Shown one piece after another: positions 17,969 to 26,651 of a DNA stretch of 64,000 nucleotides. Position 1 is the stretch's first letter; the number at the start of each line of letters is the position of its first letter. The DNA is from Chryseobacterium sp. MFBS3-17 (GTDB lineage Bacteria; Bacteroidota; Bacteroidia; Flavobacteriales; Weeksellaceae), in contig NZ_JAJEWK010000002.1 of the NCBI RefSeq assembly GCF_020687745.1, positions 215,280 to 279,279 on the forward strand, given 5' to 3'. Made by a program: the position numbers and the translations under genes. The notes under the pieces were generated by a model. The model searched no databases, was not told the DNA's origin, and saw only the letters and a list, made by a program, of their open reading frames with translations.

Positions 17969-18319
17969 ACTTTGATGGCATTTACACTTGTTGAATGCCG
18001 GATTTTTTCGGGCATGGGTTGGATTGTATCCAATAACAAAAGAACCTGCCAACGAATCGACAGGTTCAAAAAAACACAAATGATGAAAAAAAATTTCAAT
18101 TGATTTAATGCGAATATCGTACCGATATATTCTTAAAAAGTGTTAAGATATATTAATTAGATGTTAAATTTTTATAAAACTATGTTTAAGGGTGCTTTTT
18201 GGGCACACCAAAGGGAATCACCAGATTCATTTTCATTGAAAACGGCAGCATGTTTTCTTTTTGGAAGTTCCAGAAAAACAGCACTTTCCCTGAACAGTCG
18301 CAAAATGACTACCAGAATG

Positions 18320-18352
18320 AAGCCGTCTCATAACTTAATGAAACGGCTTTTT
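18320..18352 (+). terminator. Plus-strand terminator in the gap before clpB
   Basis: AGCCGT (18321-18326) pairs with ACGGCT (18343-18348), followed by a run of T. It may end the DUF2589 operon transcript or a short unannotated transcript. Confidence 0.7.
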
Positions 18353-18403
18353 TAATGATTTTCTCACGGACTCCTATCAGAGAACGGTGCCCAAATATTA
18401 AAA

Positions 18404-18434
18404 TCTCAAGCAATTAATTGAGTATTGAGACAGT
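18404..18434 (-). terminator. Probable clpB terminator
   Basis: On the minus strand TCTCAA and TTGAGA arms enclose an AT-rich loop and are followed by TTTT, about 35 bases after the clpB stop. Confidence 0.55.
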
Positions 18435-18466
18435 TTCTGGTTTTTTATATTGCTGAATGGTATTGT

Positions 18467-21070
18467 TTACTCAGTGGGTCTGAAAATCAGTCCGCTCTCT
18501 GAGAAATAATCCAGTGTAATCCGGTCGCCGTCATTCACGGTTCCTGCCAGAATTTCTTTGGAGAGTCTGTTCAGAACTTCCTGCTGAATCACCCGTTTCA
18601 GCGGCCGCGCGCCAAATGCAGGATCATAACCTTTGTTCATCAGGTAATCTACGGCGTCTTGTGTGGCAGTCATCATGATGTTTCGTTTGGTCAGCATTTC
18701 ATTAAAGCCTCGTAACTGGTAGGATACTATTTTGCCGATTTGTTTTTTGGTAAGCGGCTGGAACAGGACTACCTCATCTATTCTGTTCAAAAATTCCGGT
18801 CTCAGGGTTTGTTTCAGTAAATCGAAAACGTCCGTTTTAGTTTGTTCCAGAACTTCATATGCAATAGAGTCATTTTCATCTCTCGGTGCTTCGTCAAACC
18901 GTTCCTGAATGAGGTGTGAACCCAGATTGGAGGTCATAATAATAATGGTGTTTTTAAAATTGACTACACGGCCCTTGTTATCGGTAAGTCTTCCATCATC
19001 CAGCACCTGCAGCAGCGTGTTGAAGACATCCGGATGCGCTTTTTCAATTTCGTCCAGCAATACCACAGAGTAGGGTCTTCTGCGTACCGCTTCTGTAAGT
19101 TGACCGCCTTCGTCATAACCAATGTATCCCGGAGGCGCACCCACGAGGCGTGATACGCTGTGACGCTCCTGATACTCGCTCATGTCAATTCGGGTCATAT
19201 TGTTTTCATCATCAAACAAAAATTCGGCAAGTGCTTTCGCCAGCTCGGTTTTCCCTACGCCCGTAGTTCCCAGGAAGAGAAAACTTCCGATCGGTTTTTT
19301 TTCGTCATTCAGTCCGGCTCTGTTCCGGCGAATGGCATCTGCCACAGCTTCTATGGCTTCTTCCTGGCCTACTACACGGTGGTGGAGTTCCTGTTCCAGG
19401 TGCAGCAGTTTTTCTTTTTCACTCTGCAGCAGTTTGGTCACCGGAATGCCTGTCCATTTGGCAATAACTTCGGATATATTTTCGGAAGTGACTTCCTCCT
19501 TGATGAGTTCGTTTTGGTGGTTTTGCATTTCCAGCTCCAGTTTGGAAAGTTCTTCCTCTTTTTCGCGAAGTTTTCCGTACTGAATTTCAGCTACTTTTGC
19601 ATAATCACCTGCGCGTGAGGCTCTCTCTGCTTCAAGCTTTAGGGACTCCATATCTTTTTTGATCTGGGTCAGGTCTTCAGATTTTTGCTTTTCCTTCAGC
19701 CATTTTGCGTTAATTTCATTTCGTTCTTCAGAAATTTTGGCAATATCTTCTTTTAAATGATCTATTTTGGTCTGATTGCCTTCCCGCGAGATGGCGGCCA
19801 GTTCAATCTCCAGCTGCATCAGTTTTCGGTCCAGTACATCCAGTTCTTCCGGTTTGGAATTGATTTCCATCCTCAGTTTGGCAGATGCTTCATCAATGAG
19901 GTCAATGGCTTTATCCGGCAGGAAACGGTCAGAAATATAGCGCTGAGACATTTCAACTGCAGCGATAATGGCCTCGTCCTTAATTCTTACTTTATGGTGC
20001 GCTTCATATTTATCTTTAATTCCCCGGAGGATAGAGATGGCCGATTCGGTATCCGGTTCTTCCACCATCACTTTCTGGAATCTTCTTTCCAGTGCTTTAT
20101 CTTTTTCAAAATATTTCTGATATTCGTTCAGTGTGGTGGCTCCTATTGCACGCAGTTCGCCTCTGGCCAGTGCGGGTTTCAGGATGTTGGCGGCGTCCAT
20201 GGCTCCCTCGCCACCTCCGGCGCCTACCAGCGTATGAATCTCATCGATGAAGAGGATGATCTGGCCATCTGATTTCGTTACTTCATTGATGACTGATTTC
20301 AGACGTTCTTCAAATTCACCTTTGTATTTGGCTCCGGCAATCAGTGCGCCCATGTCCAGCGAGAAAAGCGTTTTGTCCATCAGATTCTCGGGTACATCTC
20401 CCGAAATAATTCTGTGAGCTATGCCTTCTGCAATGGCGGTTTTACCTACTCCGGGCTCACCTATAAGAATGGGGTTGTTTTTGGTTCTTCGCGAGAGGAT
20501 CTGTAATACTCTTCGGATTTCCTCATCACGGCCTATCACCGGATCCAGTTTGCCTTCGGCGGCAAGTTCGTTAAAATTCTTTGCATACTTATTGAGGCTC
20601 TGGTAGGTTTCTTCCGAACTTGCGGAGGTGGCTCTGGAGCCTTTCCGGAGTTCTTTAATGGCTGTTTCCAGAGCATTTCTGGTGACGCCCAGATCCTTCA
20701 GCATCTTGGAAACTTCAGAATTTACCTCAAACAAAGACAGCCAGAGGTGTTCAATGGTGACATATTCGTCGCCCATTTTTTTGGCAATATTAGGCGCATC
20801 AAGCAGGATTTTATTGGCTGCCTGCGAGAGATAAATATTCCCGCCCTCTACTTTCGGGAGGTTAGCAATGCTTTCTCTGTTGCGTTCCCGCACCAGGGAT
20901 AATTCGGCTTCTGCTTTTTTCATCAGAAAATCCGAGATGTTTTCATCTACCTGAAGGATGCCTTCCAAGAGATGTTGTGGCTCAATGCTCTGATTGCCAA
21001 ATTCCAGCGCCACTTGTTGTGCGGCCTGAATGGCTTCCTGCGATTTTACGGTATATTGGTTCAGATTCAT
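18467..21070 (-). CDS. clpB: ATP-dependent disaggregase ClpB
   Basis: 867-residue AAA+ chaperone that, with DnaK, extracts and refolds aggregated proteins. Order: Clp N-domain repeats (1-150), first AAA module with Walker A GEPGVGKTAI near 206-215, the long coiled-coil middle domain (about 405-525) that separates ClpB from ClpA/ClpC, and a second AAA module with GTTGVGKTEL near 604-613. The C-terminus carries the D2-small domain. Full length, monocistronic, with a terminator 35 bases downstream. A heat-shock promoter could not be identified. Confidence 0.97.
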   Translation of the reverse strand: MNLNQYTVKSQEAIQAAQQVALEFGNQSIEPQHLLEGILQVDENISDFLMKKAEAELSLVRERNRESIANLPKVEGGNIYLSQAANKILLDAPNIAKKMGDEYVTIEHLWLSLFEVNSEVSKMLKDLGVTRNALETAIKELRKGSRATSASSEETYQSLNKYAKNFNELAAEGKLDPVIGRDEEIRRVLQILSRRTKNNPILIGEPGVGKTAIAEGIAHRIISGDVPENLMDKTLFSLDMGALIAGAKYKGEFEERLKSVINEVTKSDGQIILFIDEIHTLVGAGGGEGAMDAANILKPALARGELRAIGATTLNEYQKYFEKDKALERRFQKVMVEEPDTESAISILRGIKDKYEAHHKVRIKDEAIIAAVEMSQRYISDRFLPDKAIDLIDEASAKLRMEINSKPEELDVLDRKLMQLEIELAAISREGNQTKIDHLKEDIAKISEERNEINAKWLKEKQKSEDLTQIKKDMESLKLEAERASRAGDYAKVAEIQYGKLREKEEELSKLELEMQNHQNELIKEEVTSENISEVIAKWTGIPVTKLLQSEKEKLLHLEQELHHRVVGQEEAIEAVADAIRRNRAGLNDEKKPIGSFLFLGTTGVGKTELAKALAEFLFDDENNMTRIDMSEYQERHSVSRLVGAPPGYIGYDEGGQLTEAVRRRPYSVVLLDEIEKAHPDVFNTLLQVLDDGRLTDNKGRVVNFKNTIIIMTSNLGSHLIQERFDEAPRDENDSIAYEVLEQTKTDVFDLLKQTLRPEFLNRIDEVVLFQPLTKKQIGKIVSYQLRGFNEMLTKRNIMMTATQDAVDYLMNKGYDPAFGARPLKRVIQQEVLNRLSKEILAGTVNDGDRITLDYFSESGLIFRPTE

Positions 21071-21285
21071 CGTATAATATTTTTATGTTGTGGTTTATTT
21101 TTTATGCAGCTTCAGAACAACTTTTCAAAAGTGAGATTCTTAATGCCGGTTTTCATCTTTTAATCATTCGCTAAGTGAATTTCAAAAACTGTTCTATTTG
21201 TTTTCAAGGGGTTGAAAGTGGTCATATTTACCGGATTTTGAAAGGTTTGTGTATTTTTTACGGTCAGAATTTCCGAAAAATTAGT

Positions 21286-21317
21286 TTTTGTTCCCTTTTA
21301 TAAAATGCTTATCTTTG
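21286..21317 (+). promoter_or_regulatory. Promoter of the paa cluster (paaE)
   Basis: TTTTTG (TTG at 21288-21290), 19 bases, then TATCTTTG (21310-21317): an exact match to the Bacteroidota promoter. The expected start near 21324 leaves a leader of about 25 bases. No operator for a paa regulator was recognised near it. Confidence 0.8.
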
Positions 21318-21348
21318 TTAACATTTATTATAAGATTTTCAATTAAAT

Positions 21349-22437
21349 ATGCATCATTTTCATCAGTTAAGAGTAAGTAAAGTTATAAAGGAGACCAATG
21401 ATTCTGTGAACATTGCTTTTGATATTCCGGAAAGTTTAAAGCATGAATTTTCGTTCAGACAAGGGCAGTATCTCAACGTAAGACTGATGATGAACGGTGA
21501 GGATTTGCGCCGGTCTTATTCCATTGTGAATGCGCCTTCTGAAGGGGGTTCTGAGCTGGAAGTTCTGGTAAAGCATCTGCAAGACGGAAAGGTTTCTACC
21601 TTTATGAATGAGCAGGTAAAAGAGGGTGACCTGATGGATGTGATGGCTCCGATGGGGCATTTTTACACCCATTACCACGCCAGCAATGAGAAAGTTTATA
21701 TAGGACTGGCAGCGGGAAGTGGTATTTCGCCGGTATTGTCTAATCTGAAGGAGGCTTTGCATCAGGAGCCAAAAAGTAAAGCCTATTTGTTCTTCAGCAA
21801 TAAAAGTCTGCATGATATTATTTTTAAAAAGCAGATAGATGAGCTTGCACAGCAGTTTCAGGGAAGACTGCGGGTGGTGTACCTTCTTTCCAGAGAAAAA
21901 CATTTTGAGGATGAATTGTTTGAAGGCCGGATTTGTGCCCCCAAACTGAATGATATCTTTGAAAAAATGTCGGAAATTCCGGTGCAGGACTCTACATACT
22001 TTATTTGTGGACCTGCAGAAATGATTAAAAGCGTGGCAGAATATCTGAGGAACGATAAAAAAGTTCCGTCATTGCAGATTATGTATGAATATTACGCTGC
22101 TCCGGACGATGAAAATAATGCGGAGAAGAGCGACGAATTTAAAGCGATACCTAATATTGAAAGTATGGTAACGCTCATTATAGATGATGATGAATATTCC
22201 TTTCACCTGAATTCCAAAAAGAAAAATATTCTGGACCAGGCGATTGACGAGAAACTTCCGGTACCTTTTGCCTGTAAAGGCGGGGTGTGCTGTACCTGTA
22301 AAGCCCAGGTAATGGAAGGGGAGGTTTTCATGGAAAAGAACTTTGCATTAACCGAGGACGAGGTGGCCAAAGGATTTGTACTGACATGCCAATGCCATCC
22401 TACTACCAATGTGGTGATGCTGAATTATGATGTTTAA
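21349..22437 (+). CDS. paaE: Phenylacetyl-CoA epoxidase reductase subunit
   Basis: 362-residue flavoprotein/ferredoxin that passes electrons from NADPH to the PaaA di-iron centre. The N-terminal ferredoxin-NADP reductase part has the FAD-binding RRSYSIVNAP segment and the nucleotide segment GLAAGSGISPVLS. The C-terminal plant-type [2Fe-2S] domain has Cys309, Cys314, Cys317 and Cys347 (ACKGGVCCTCKAQV and TCQC). It is the first gene of the paa cluster behind a consensus promoter. Finding paaE first, and not last as in many proteobacteria, is a difference in gene order. Confidence 0.93.
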   Translation: MHHFHQLRVSKVIKETNDSVNIAFDIPESLKHEFSFRQGQYLNVRLMMNGEDLRRSYSIVNAPSEGGSELEVLVKHLQDGKVSTFMNEQVKEGDLMDVMAPMGHFYTHYHASNEKVYIGLAAGSGISPVLSNLKEALHQEPKSKAYLFFSNKSLHDIIFKKQIDELAQQFQGRLRVVYLLSREKHFEDELFEGRICAPKLNDIFEKMSEIPVQDSTYFICGPAEMIKSVAEYLRNDKKVPSLQIMYEYYAAPDDENNAEKSDEFKAIPNIESMVTLIIDDDEYSFHLNSKKKNILDQAIDEKLPVPFACKGGVCCTCKAQVMEGEVFMEKNFALTEDEVAKGFVLTCQCHPTTNVVMLNYDV

Positions 22438-22468
22438 TAATCCGTTTTCAGGAGTAAAAAATCGAAAT

Positions 22469-22717
22469 ATGGCTAAGTGGAAATTCGCGAAAGCAATAGA
22501 AGAAAACGAAGAATTTAAAATTAATGGAGTAAATGTCTGGAACCATTACTGGCATTGCGTGGATCAGAAAGTAGAAGTGGTGGAGCCGCAGAAAGGCAAT
22601 ACCTACTATTTCCGGGAGTATGAAATCCAGGCAGATGACAAAAAAATAAACTTTGTGGCCGGAGAATTTATCAATTCCAAAATCGGAATTTATCTGAAAG
22701 ACGAAGAACTGTTTTAG
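22469..22717 (+). CDS. Small uncharacterised protein in the paa cluster
   Basis: 82 residues from the ATG at 22469 (MAKWKFAKAIEENEEF). An upstream in-frame ATG at 22427 would overlap paaE and add 14 residues. Two Trp/His-rich patches are present (VNVWNHYWHCVDQ), followed by a probable beta sheet (YYFREYEIQADDKKINFVAG). No domain is recognised. It lies between paaE and paaA in the same direction, so it is probably co-transcribed and linked to ring oxidation. Confidence 0.7.
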   Translation: MAKWKFAKAIEENEEFKINGVNVWNHYWHCVDQKVEVVEPQKGNTYYFREYEIQADDKKINFVAGEFINSKIGIYLKDEELF

Positions 22718-22744
22718 GATGAAAAATCAGCACCGACTGCTGAA

Positions 22745-22752
22745 TATTTTTG
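22745..22752 (+). promoter_or_regulatory. Possible internal -7 element before paaA
   Basis: TATTTTTG fits TAnnTTTG 22 bases before the paaA ATG. No -33 TTG is found at 19-21 bases, so it is a weak call. Confidence 0.35.
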
Positions 22753-22774
22753 TACAAAATTACAATACAGAACT

Positions 22775-23710
22775 ATGAATCACGACAAATTTTTAGAATA
22801 CGTACAGGCTGAAAATAAAGTTGAGCCAAAAGATATGATGCCGGATGATTACCGGAAACTGCTGGTACGCCAGATTTCCCAGCACGCACATTCTGAGGTG
22901 GTGGGAATGCTGCCGGAAGCCAACTGGATTACCCGTGCGCCGTCGCTCAGAAGAAAAATGGCACTTTTAGCCAAAATTCAGGATGAAGCGGGACACGGTC
23001 TTTACCTGTACGCAGCCACCGAAACCTTAGGAAACGGTGAAATTGCTGCAGACCGGGATACAACCTATAATGATATGCTGGCCGGCAAAGCCAAATATTC
23101 CAGCATCTTTAATTATCCGGCGCTTTCCTGGGCAGATATTGGTGCCATAGGCTGGCTGGTAGACGGTGCTGCCATTATGAATCAGGTGATGCTCATGGGG
23201 AATTCCTACGGACCATATTCACGTGCTATGGTGCGAATTTGCAAGGAAGAATCGTTTCACCAAAGACAGGGTTATGAAATTCTGATGACCCTGTGCCGCG
23301 GAACCAAAGAGCAGAAAGAACTGGCACAGGACGCACTGAACCGCTTCTGGTGGCCGGCACTCATGATGTTCGGACCCAATGACGAGGCTTCCCCCAATTC
23401 ACAGAAATCCATGAACTACCGGGTGAAAAGGGAGAGTAACGATTCCCTGCGCCAGCGTTTTATAGATGTTACCGTGCCACAGGCAGAATTTCTTGGACTT
23501 AAAATACCGGATGAGCAACTGAAGTGGAATGAAGAAAGGCAGCATTACGATTTCGGTGAACTGCCCTGGGATGAATTTATGGAGGTGCTGAAGGGTAACG
23601 GACCGGCAAACAAAAAGCGTCTGGAAACAAAACGGAAAGCACAGACAGATCATGCATGGGTGAAAGAAGCTGCGATAGCTTTTGCAGCCAAACAAAAAGC
23701 TGAAGTATGA
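22775..23710 (+). CDS. paaA: Phenylacetyl-CoA epoxidase catalytic subunit
   Basis: 311-residue di-iron monooxygenase subunit that epoxidises the aromatic ring of phenylacetyl-CoA. Iron-ligand motifs are visible: Glu41 region, DEAGH with Glu71-x-x-His74, and EESFH with Glu159-x-x-His162. It works with PaaC (structural), PaaB and the PaaE reductase. The stop overlaps the next lipoprotein start by 4 bases (ATGA), which is unusual because paaB normally follows directly. Confidence 0.96.
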   Translation: MNHDKFLEYVQAENKVEPKDMMPDDYRKLLVRQISQHAHSEVVGMLPEANWITRAPSLRRKMALLAKIQDEAGHGLYLYAATETLGNGEIAADRDTTYNDMLAGKAKYSSIFNYPALSWADIGAIGWLVDGAAIMNQVMLMGNSYGPYSRAMVRICKEESFHQRQGYEILMTLCRGTKEQKELAQDALNRFWWPALMMFGPNDEASPNSQKSMNYRVKRESNDSLRQRFIDVTVPQAEFLGLKIPDEQLKWNEERQHYDFGELPWDEFMEVLKGNGPANKKRLETKRKAQTDHAWVKEAAIAFAAKQKAEV

Positions 23711-24075
23711 AAACCGGGATTCTGACGGTTCTGTTACTGATGTTCATGGCCTGCGGAAGTGTCACTGCTGTACAAAGTGTTTTTGATGAAACCTATGGTT
23801 ATTCTGAAAAGAATCCCATCAATGTGGGAGAACACAGTCCCCGGAACTCAGTCATGTATCTCAGTTCACTACGAGGGCCGCAGGGTGAATCCGTTTCCTT
23901 TGACCGCATCGGAAGTTGCTGTCATTTCAAAACGAAAAATGCCCTCATTGGAAACCAAGGTTTACTGGACAAATATTGGGTCACCTATGAAGGCAAAAAA
24001 GATACGGTAGTGCTGTATCTCAATATATATGATAAGTCTGAACTCGGTACACCGCGCGGATTTACCAGAAATTAA
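23707..24075 (+). CDS. Small lipoprotein translationally coupled to paaA
   Basis: 122 residues with a lipoprotein signal peptide ([16 protein letters not shown], Cys16). The mature part has [24 protein letters not shown] and [11 protein letters not shown] segments. These resemble a flavobacterial family that I recall being mislabelled as 2-dehydro-3-deoxyphosphooctonate aldolase in databases; it is far too short for that enzyme. A vicinal Cys-Cys is conserved-looking. It overlaps paaA by 4 bases and precedes paaB, so it is part of the operon although its product should leave the cytoplasm. Confidence 0.78.
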   Translation: MKTGILTVLLLMFMACGSVTAVQSVFDETYGYSEKNPINVGEHSPRNSVMYLSSLRGPQGESVSFDRIGSCCHFKTKNALIGNQGLLDKYWVTYEGKKDTVVLYLNIYDKSELGTPRGFTRN

Positions 24076-24123
24076 CAATTATCATTGAAATAAATTAAAA
24101 CAATAAACAGCAAATAATTAATT

Positions 24124-24405
24124 ATGAGCAATTTAGATATGTGGGAGGTGTTCATTCAGACCAAACCGGGACTTTCTCACAAACACGCCGGAACCGTGCA
24201 GGCAGCGACCGCAGAGATGGCGCTGCAAAATGCCAGAGATGTCTATACCAGACGTATGGAAGGTACATCAATATGGGTGGTTCCGAGCAAATATCTGGTA
24301 ACCTCTGAAGGAATGGACAAAGAAGCATTCTTTGATCCGGCAGATGACAAACTGTATCGCCATCCTACGTTCTATCAGATTCCAAACGATGTAAAAAATA
24401 TGTAG
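24124..24405 (+). CDS. paaB: Phenylacetyl-CoA epoxidase subunit PaaB
   Basis: 93-residue subunit required for assembly or electron transfer within the epoxidase. It begins MWEVFIQTKPGLSHKHAGTV, the family hallmark, and continues ALQNARDVYTRR and IWVVPSKYLVTS. Length and context, with paaC 60 bases downstream, are normal. Confidence 0.95.
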   Translation: MSNLDMWEVFIQTKPGLSHKHAGTVQAATAEMALQNARDVYTRRMEGTSIWVVPSKYLVTSEGMDKEAFFDPADDKLYRHPTFYQIPNDVKNM

Positions 24406-24465
24406 TAAAGATTTTGAGGGTGCAGCATGGTCAGAGCCTGCCGGTACACTCATGATATTTAAATT

Positions 24466-25206
24466 ATGAAAAATTATCTTTTAAAAATAGCAGACGATAC
24501 ACTGATTTTCGGGCAGCGACTGGGCGAGCTTTGCGGCCGGGGACCCTATCTGGAAGAAGATATTGCATTGACCAATATCGCACTGGATTACCTGGGGCAG
24601 AGTACCAATTTCTTTAAATATGCAGCTCAGGTGCAGGGTGAAAACAAAACCGAAGATGATCTGGCTTTTCTGAGATATGAAAAGGAATATCTGAACTGCC
24701 AGTTGTCTGAGCTTCCGAACGGAGATTACGCGCAGACCATTCTGAAAGTGTACTTCTTTTCCCTGTACCAGAAATTGCTTTATGAAAACCTGCTGAACAG
24801 CGCAGATTCACAATTGGCGGCACTGGCAGAAAAGTCACTGAAGGAAGTCAAGTACCACTGTCTGCACGCCTCTACCTGGGTGAAAATGTTTGCCGATGGA
24901 ACCGAAGAAAGCCGCAGCCGTATAGAAGAAGCCGTGGAAATGCTGTGGGAATATACCCGTGGAATTTTTTCTGAAACACCGGGTGAGCAGGAACTGGTTG
25001 CTTTACAAATCGTTCCGGATGCAGTACAGCTCTATGAAGAATGGAAAGTAAGGGTCTCCGAAGATTTCCGGAGATTCGGGTTGTCGCTTCCGGAAAGTGA
25101 ATTTATGCAGAAAGGCTGCCGTACCGGTTACCATACCGAATATTTTGGCTATATTCTTTGTGAATTACAATATATGCAGCGTGCTTACCCGAATTGTGCG
25201 TGGTAA
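24466..25206 (+). CDS. paaC: Phenylacetyl-CoA epoxidase structural subunit
   Basis: 246-residue ferritin-like subunit that pairs with PaaA but lacks the catalytic iron site. Typical segments are DDTLIFGQRLGELCGRGP near the N-terminus, ALDYLGQS, and EVKYHCLHASTWVKMFADGT. It follows paaB and precedes paaD by 22 bases. Confidence 0.95.
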   Translation: MKNYLLKIADDTLIFGQRLGELCGRGPYLEEDIALTNIALDYLGQSTNFFKYAAQVQGENKTEDDLAFLRYEKEYLNCQLSELPNGDYAQTILKVYFFSLYQKLLYENLLNSADSQLAALAEKSLKEVKYHCLHASTWVKMFADGTEESRSRIEEAVEMLWEYTRGIFSETPGEQELVALQIVPDAVQLYEEWKVRVSEDFRRFGLSLPESEFMQKGCRTGYHTEYFGYILCELQYMQRAYPNCAW

Positions 25207-25228
25207 ATGATGCCGTAGTTATTTTGAT

Positions 25229-25690
25229 ATGAACCTGTTAGAAATCCTTGCTCAGATACCGGATCCCGAAATCCCAGTCATCAATATTGTGGAGCTGGGG
25301 ATTGTGCGCGAAGCACGCATGACGGGGGAAGATGAAGCGGAAATTATCATAACGCCCACTTATTCGGCTTGTCCTGCTATGTATAATATAGAAGAGGATA
25401 TCATTAAATTATTTTCCGGAATGGGAATTACTGCTCATGTAGTAACCCGTATTTCACCCGTATGGACTACAGACTGGATTACAGATGAAGCCCGGGAGAA
25501 ACTGCGTGAGTATGGAATAGCTCCGCCGCAGAAAGGTGCAGGCCAGGACCATCTGGATGTTCCCAAAGAATGCCCCAGATGCCGCTCAGAGAATACCAGA
25601 ATGATCAGTCGCTTTGGTTCTACGCTGTGCAAGGCCAGCTACCAGTGCAATGATTGCCTGGAACCTTTTGATTATTTTAAATGCCATTAA
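25229..25690 (+). CDS. paaD: PaaD-like Fe-S assembly protein (MIP18/DUF59 type)
   Basis: 153 residues. The N-terminal MIP18 fold has DPEIPVINIVELGIV and the catalytic-like TPTYSACPAM segment. The C-terminal zinc ribbon has CPRC, CNDC and a final C. PaaD is thought to help install the Fe-S cluster of PaaE. It closes the epoxidase gene set, 22 bases before the first paaG-like gene. Confidence 0.93.
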   Translation: MNLLEILAQIPDPEIPVINIVELGIVREARMTGEDEAEIIITPTYSACPAMYNIEEDIIKLFSGMGITAHVVTRISPVWTTDWITDEAREKLREYGIAPPQKGAGQDHLDVPKECPRCRSENTRMISRFGSTLCKASYQCNDCLEPFDYFKCH

Positions 25691-25712
25691 ACAAACAACA
25701 AAATAAAAGAGT

Positions 25713-26522
25713 ATGAATTACATGTTTACCCAATTTGATGTGGAAGCCCATTTTGACGGAAAGCTGCTTATTGCTTATCTGAATAATGATGCGACCATGA
25801 ATGCACTGAACCGTCCCACGATGACAGAACTCAAAGAATTTTTTGAGCGTTGCGACAAAGATGAAAATGTACGCGTGGTAGCCATCGGTGGAAAAGGAGG
25901 AGCATTCTCTTCCGGTCAGGATCTGGCCAGAGCTTTCGCCATTGAAACAGAAAAAACAGACCCCAGTTTTGTGAAGAAACTCATCACAGATTTTTATAAT
26001 CCGGTGGTTATGGAACTTACAAGGTGCAAAAAGCCTGTAGTGGCTCTGGTAGAAGGTCCTGCCAAAAGCGCAGGTGCCATGCTGGCCCTTATTTGTGATG
26101 TGGTGCTTACTTCAGAGAAGGCGTCTTTCTCACCGGCGTTTGCCAATATCGGTCTGGTGCCGTATGCCGGCGGATCCTATTTTCTGCCGAAACTGGTAGG
26201 AAGACAAATGGCCAATTACCTCACCTTCTCCGGAAAAGAACTTTCTGCAGAGGAAGCCAAGTCTCTGGGACTGGTGGCCGAGGTGTTTACTGAAGCTGAA
26301 TTCCGCGCAAAATCAATGGATATTTTGGAAAAAATGTCGGAAATGCCTACCGCAGCCCTGAAACTTACCAAAAAAGCAATTGCGGAGTCCTATGACAATA
26401 CGCTGAAGCAGCAGCTGGATCTGGAAGCAAATCTGACCCAAAAAGCAGCTAAATCCGAGGATTTCCTGGAAGGAATTAACTCATTCCTGGAGAAAAGAAA
26501 ACCGGTTTACAAAGGGAAATAA
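25713..26522 (+). CDS. Enoyl-CoA hydratase/isomerase, PaaG-like copy with altered active site
   Basis: 269-residue crotonase-fold protein of the PaaG group. PaaG isomerises the ring-1,2-epoxide to oxepin-CoA. The usual Asp in GL(V/I)PD-GG is replaced by Tyr151 (GLVPYAGGSYF), and the oxyanion-hole loop reads GPAKSAGAM where the neighbouring copy has GPAVGAGAM. No acidic residue is seen at the other crotonase Glu position (SFSPAFANIGL). It could be a non-catalytic partner or have another activity. It may start at MNYMF or at the second Met (25722). A terminator follows at 26544-26579. Confidence 0.85.
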   Translation: MNYMFTQFDVEAHFDGKLLIAYLNNDATMNALNRPTMTELKEFFERCDKDENVRVVAIGGKGGAFSSGQDLARAFAIETEKTDPSFVKKLITDFYNPVVMELTRCKKPVVALVEGPAKSAGAMLALICDVVLTSEKASFSPAFANIGLVPYAGGSYFLPKLVGRQMANYLTFSGKELSAEEAKSLGLVAEVFTEAEFRAKSMDILEKMSEMPTAALKLTKKAIAESYDNTLKQQLDLEANLTQKAAKSEDFLEGINSFLEKRKPVYKGK

Positions 26523-26543
26523 AAGATTAAAATACAAAAAACT

Positions 26544-26579
26544 AAAGGCAGTTGCAATTTATTGTGGCTGCCTTTTTTC
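26544..26579 (+). terminator. Terminator between the two paaG-like genes
   Basis: AAAGGCAG (26544-26551) pairs with CTGCCTTT (26568-26575), then T. It probably ends the paaE-to-paaG transcript. Confidence 0.8.
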
Positions 26580-26651
26580 ATGCCCGATCATGCTGCCAAT
26601 TTGATAATAAAATCGTATCTTTAGTACAATAAAATTCTTAAAACTTTTACT

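Larger units (their letters stand above)
17969..18466. other. Gene-poor gap between the subtilase operon and clpB
   Basis: About 500 bases. It holds an inverted repeat GAACCTG/CAGGTTC at 18042-18067 followed by A residues on the plus strand, a weak GGTGC/GCACACC hairpin near 18190, a plus-strand terminator (18320-18352) and a minus-strand terminator for clpB (18404-18430). A 64-codon frame at 18161-18355 has no coding character; a 27-codon frame (18250-18333) is discussed as a finding. Confidence 0.5.

Noticed and set aside
18042..18067. GAACCTG/CAGGTTC inverted repeat as a terminator of the subtilase operon
   Set aside because: It is followed by A residues, not T, on the plus strand; it might work weakly on the minus strand, where no gene needs it.
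18161..18355. 64-codon plus-strand frame
   Set aside because: Passes entirely through a terminator hairpin and has poor composition.
23707..24075. Naming the paa-linked lipoprotein as 2-dehydro-3-deoxyphosphooctonate aldolase
   Set aside because: 122 residues with a lipoprotein signal cannot be that TIM-barrel enzyme; the name is a propagated database label as far as I recall.
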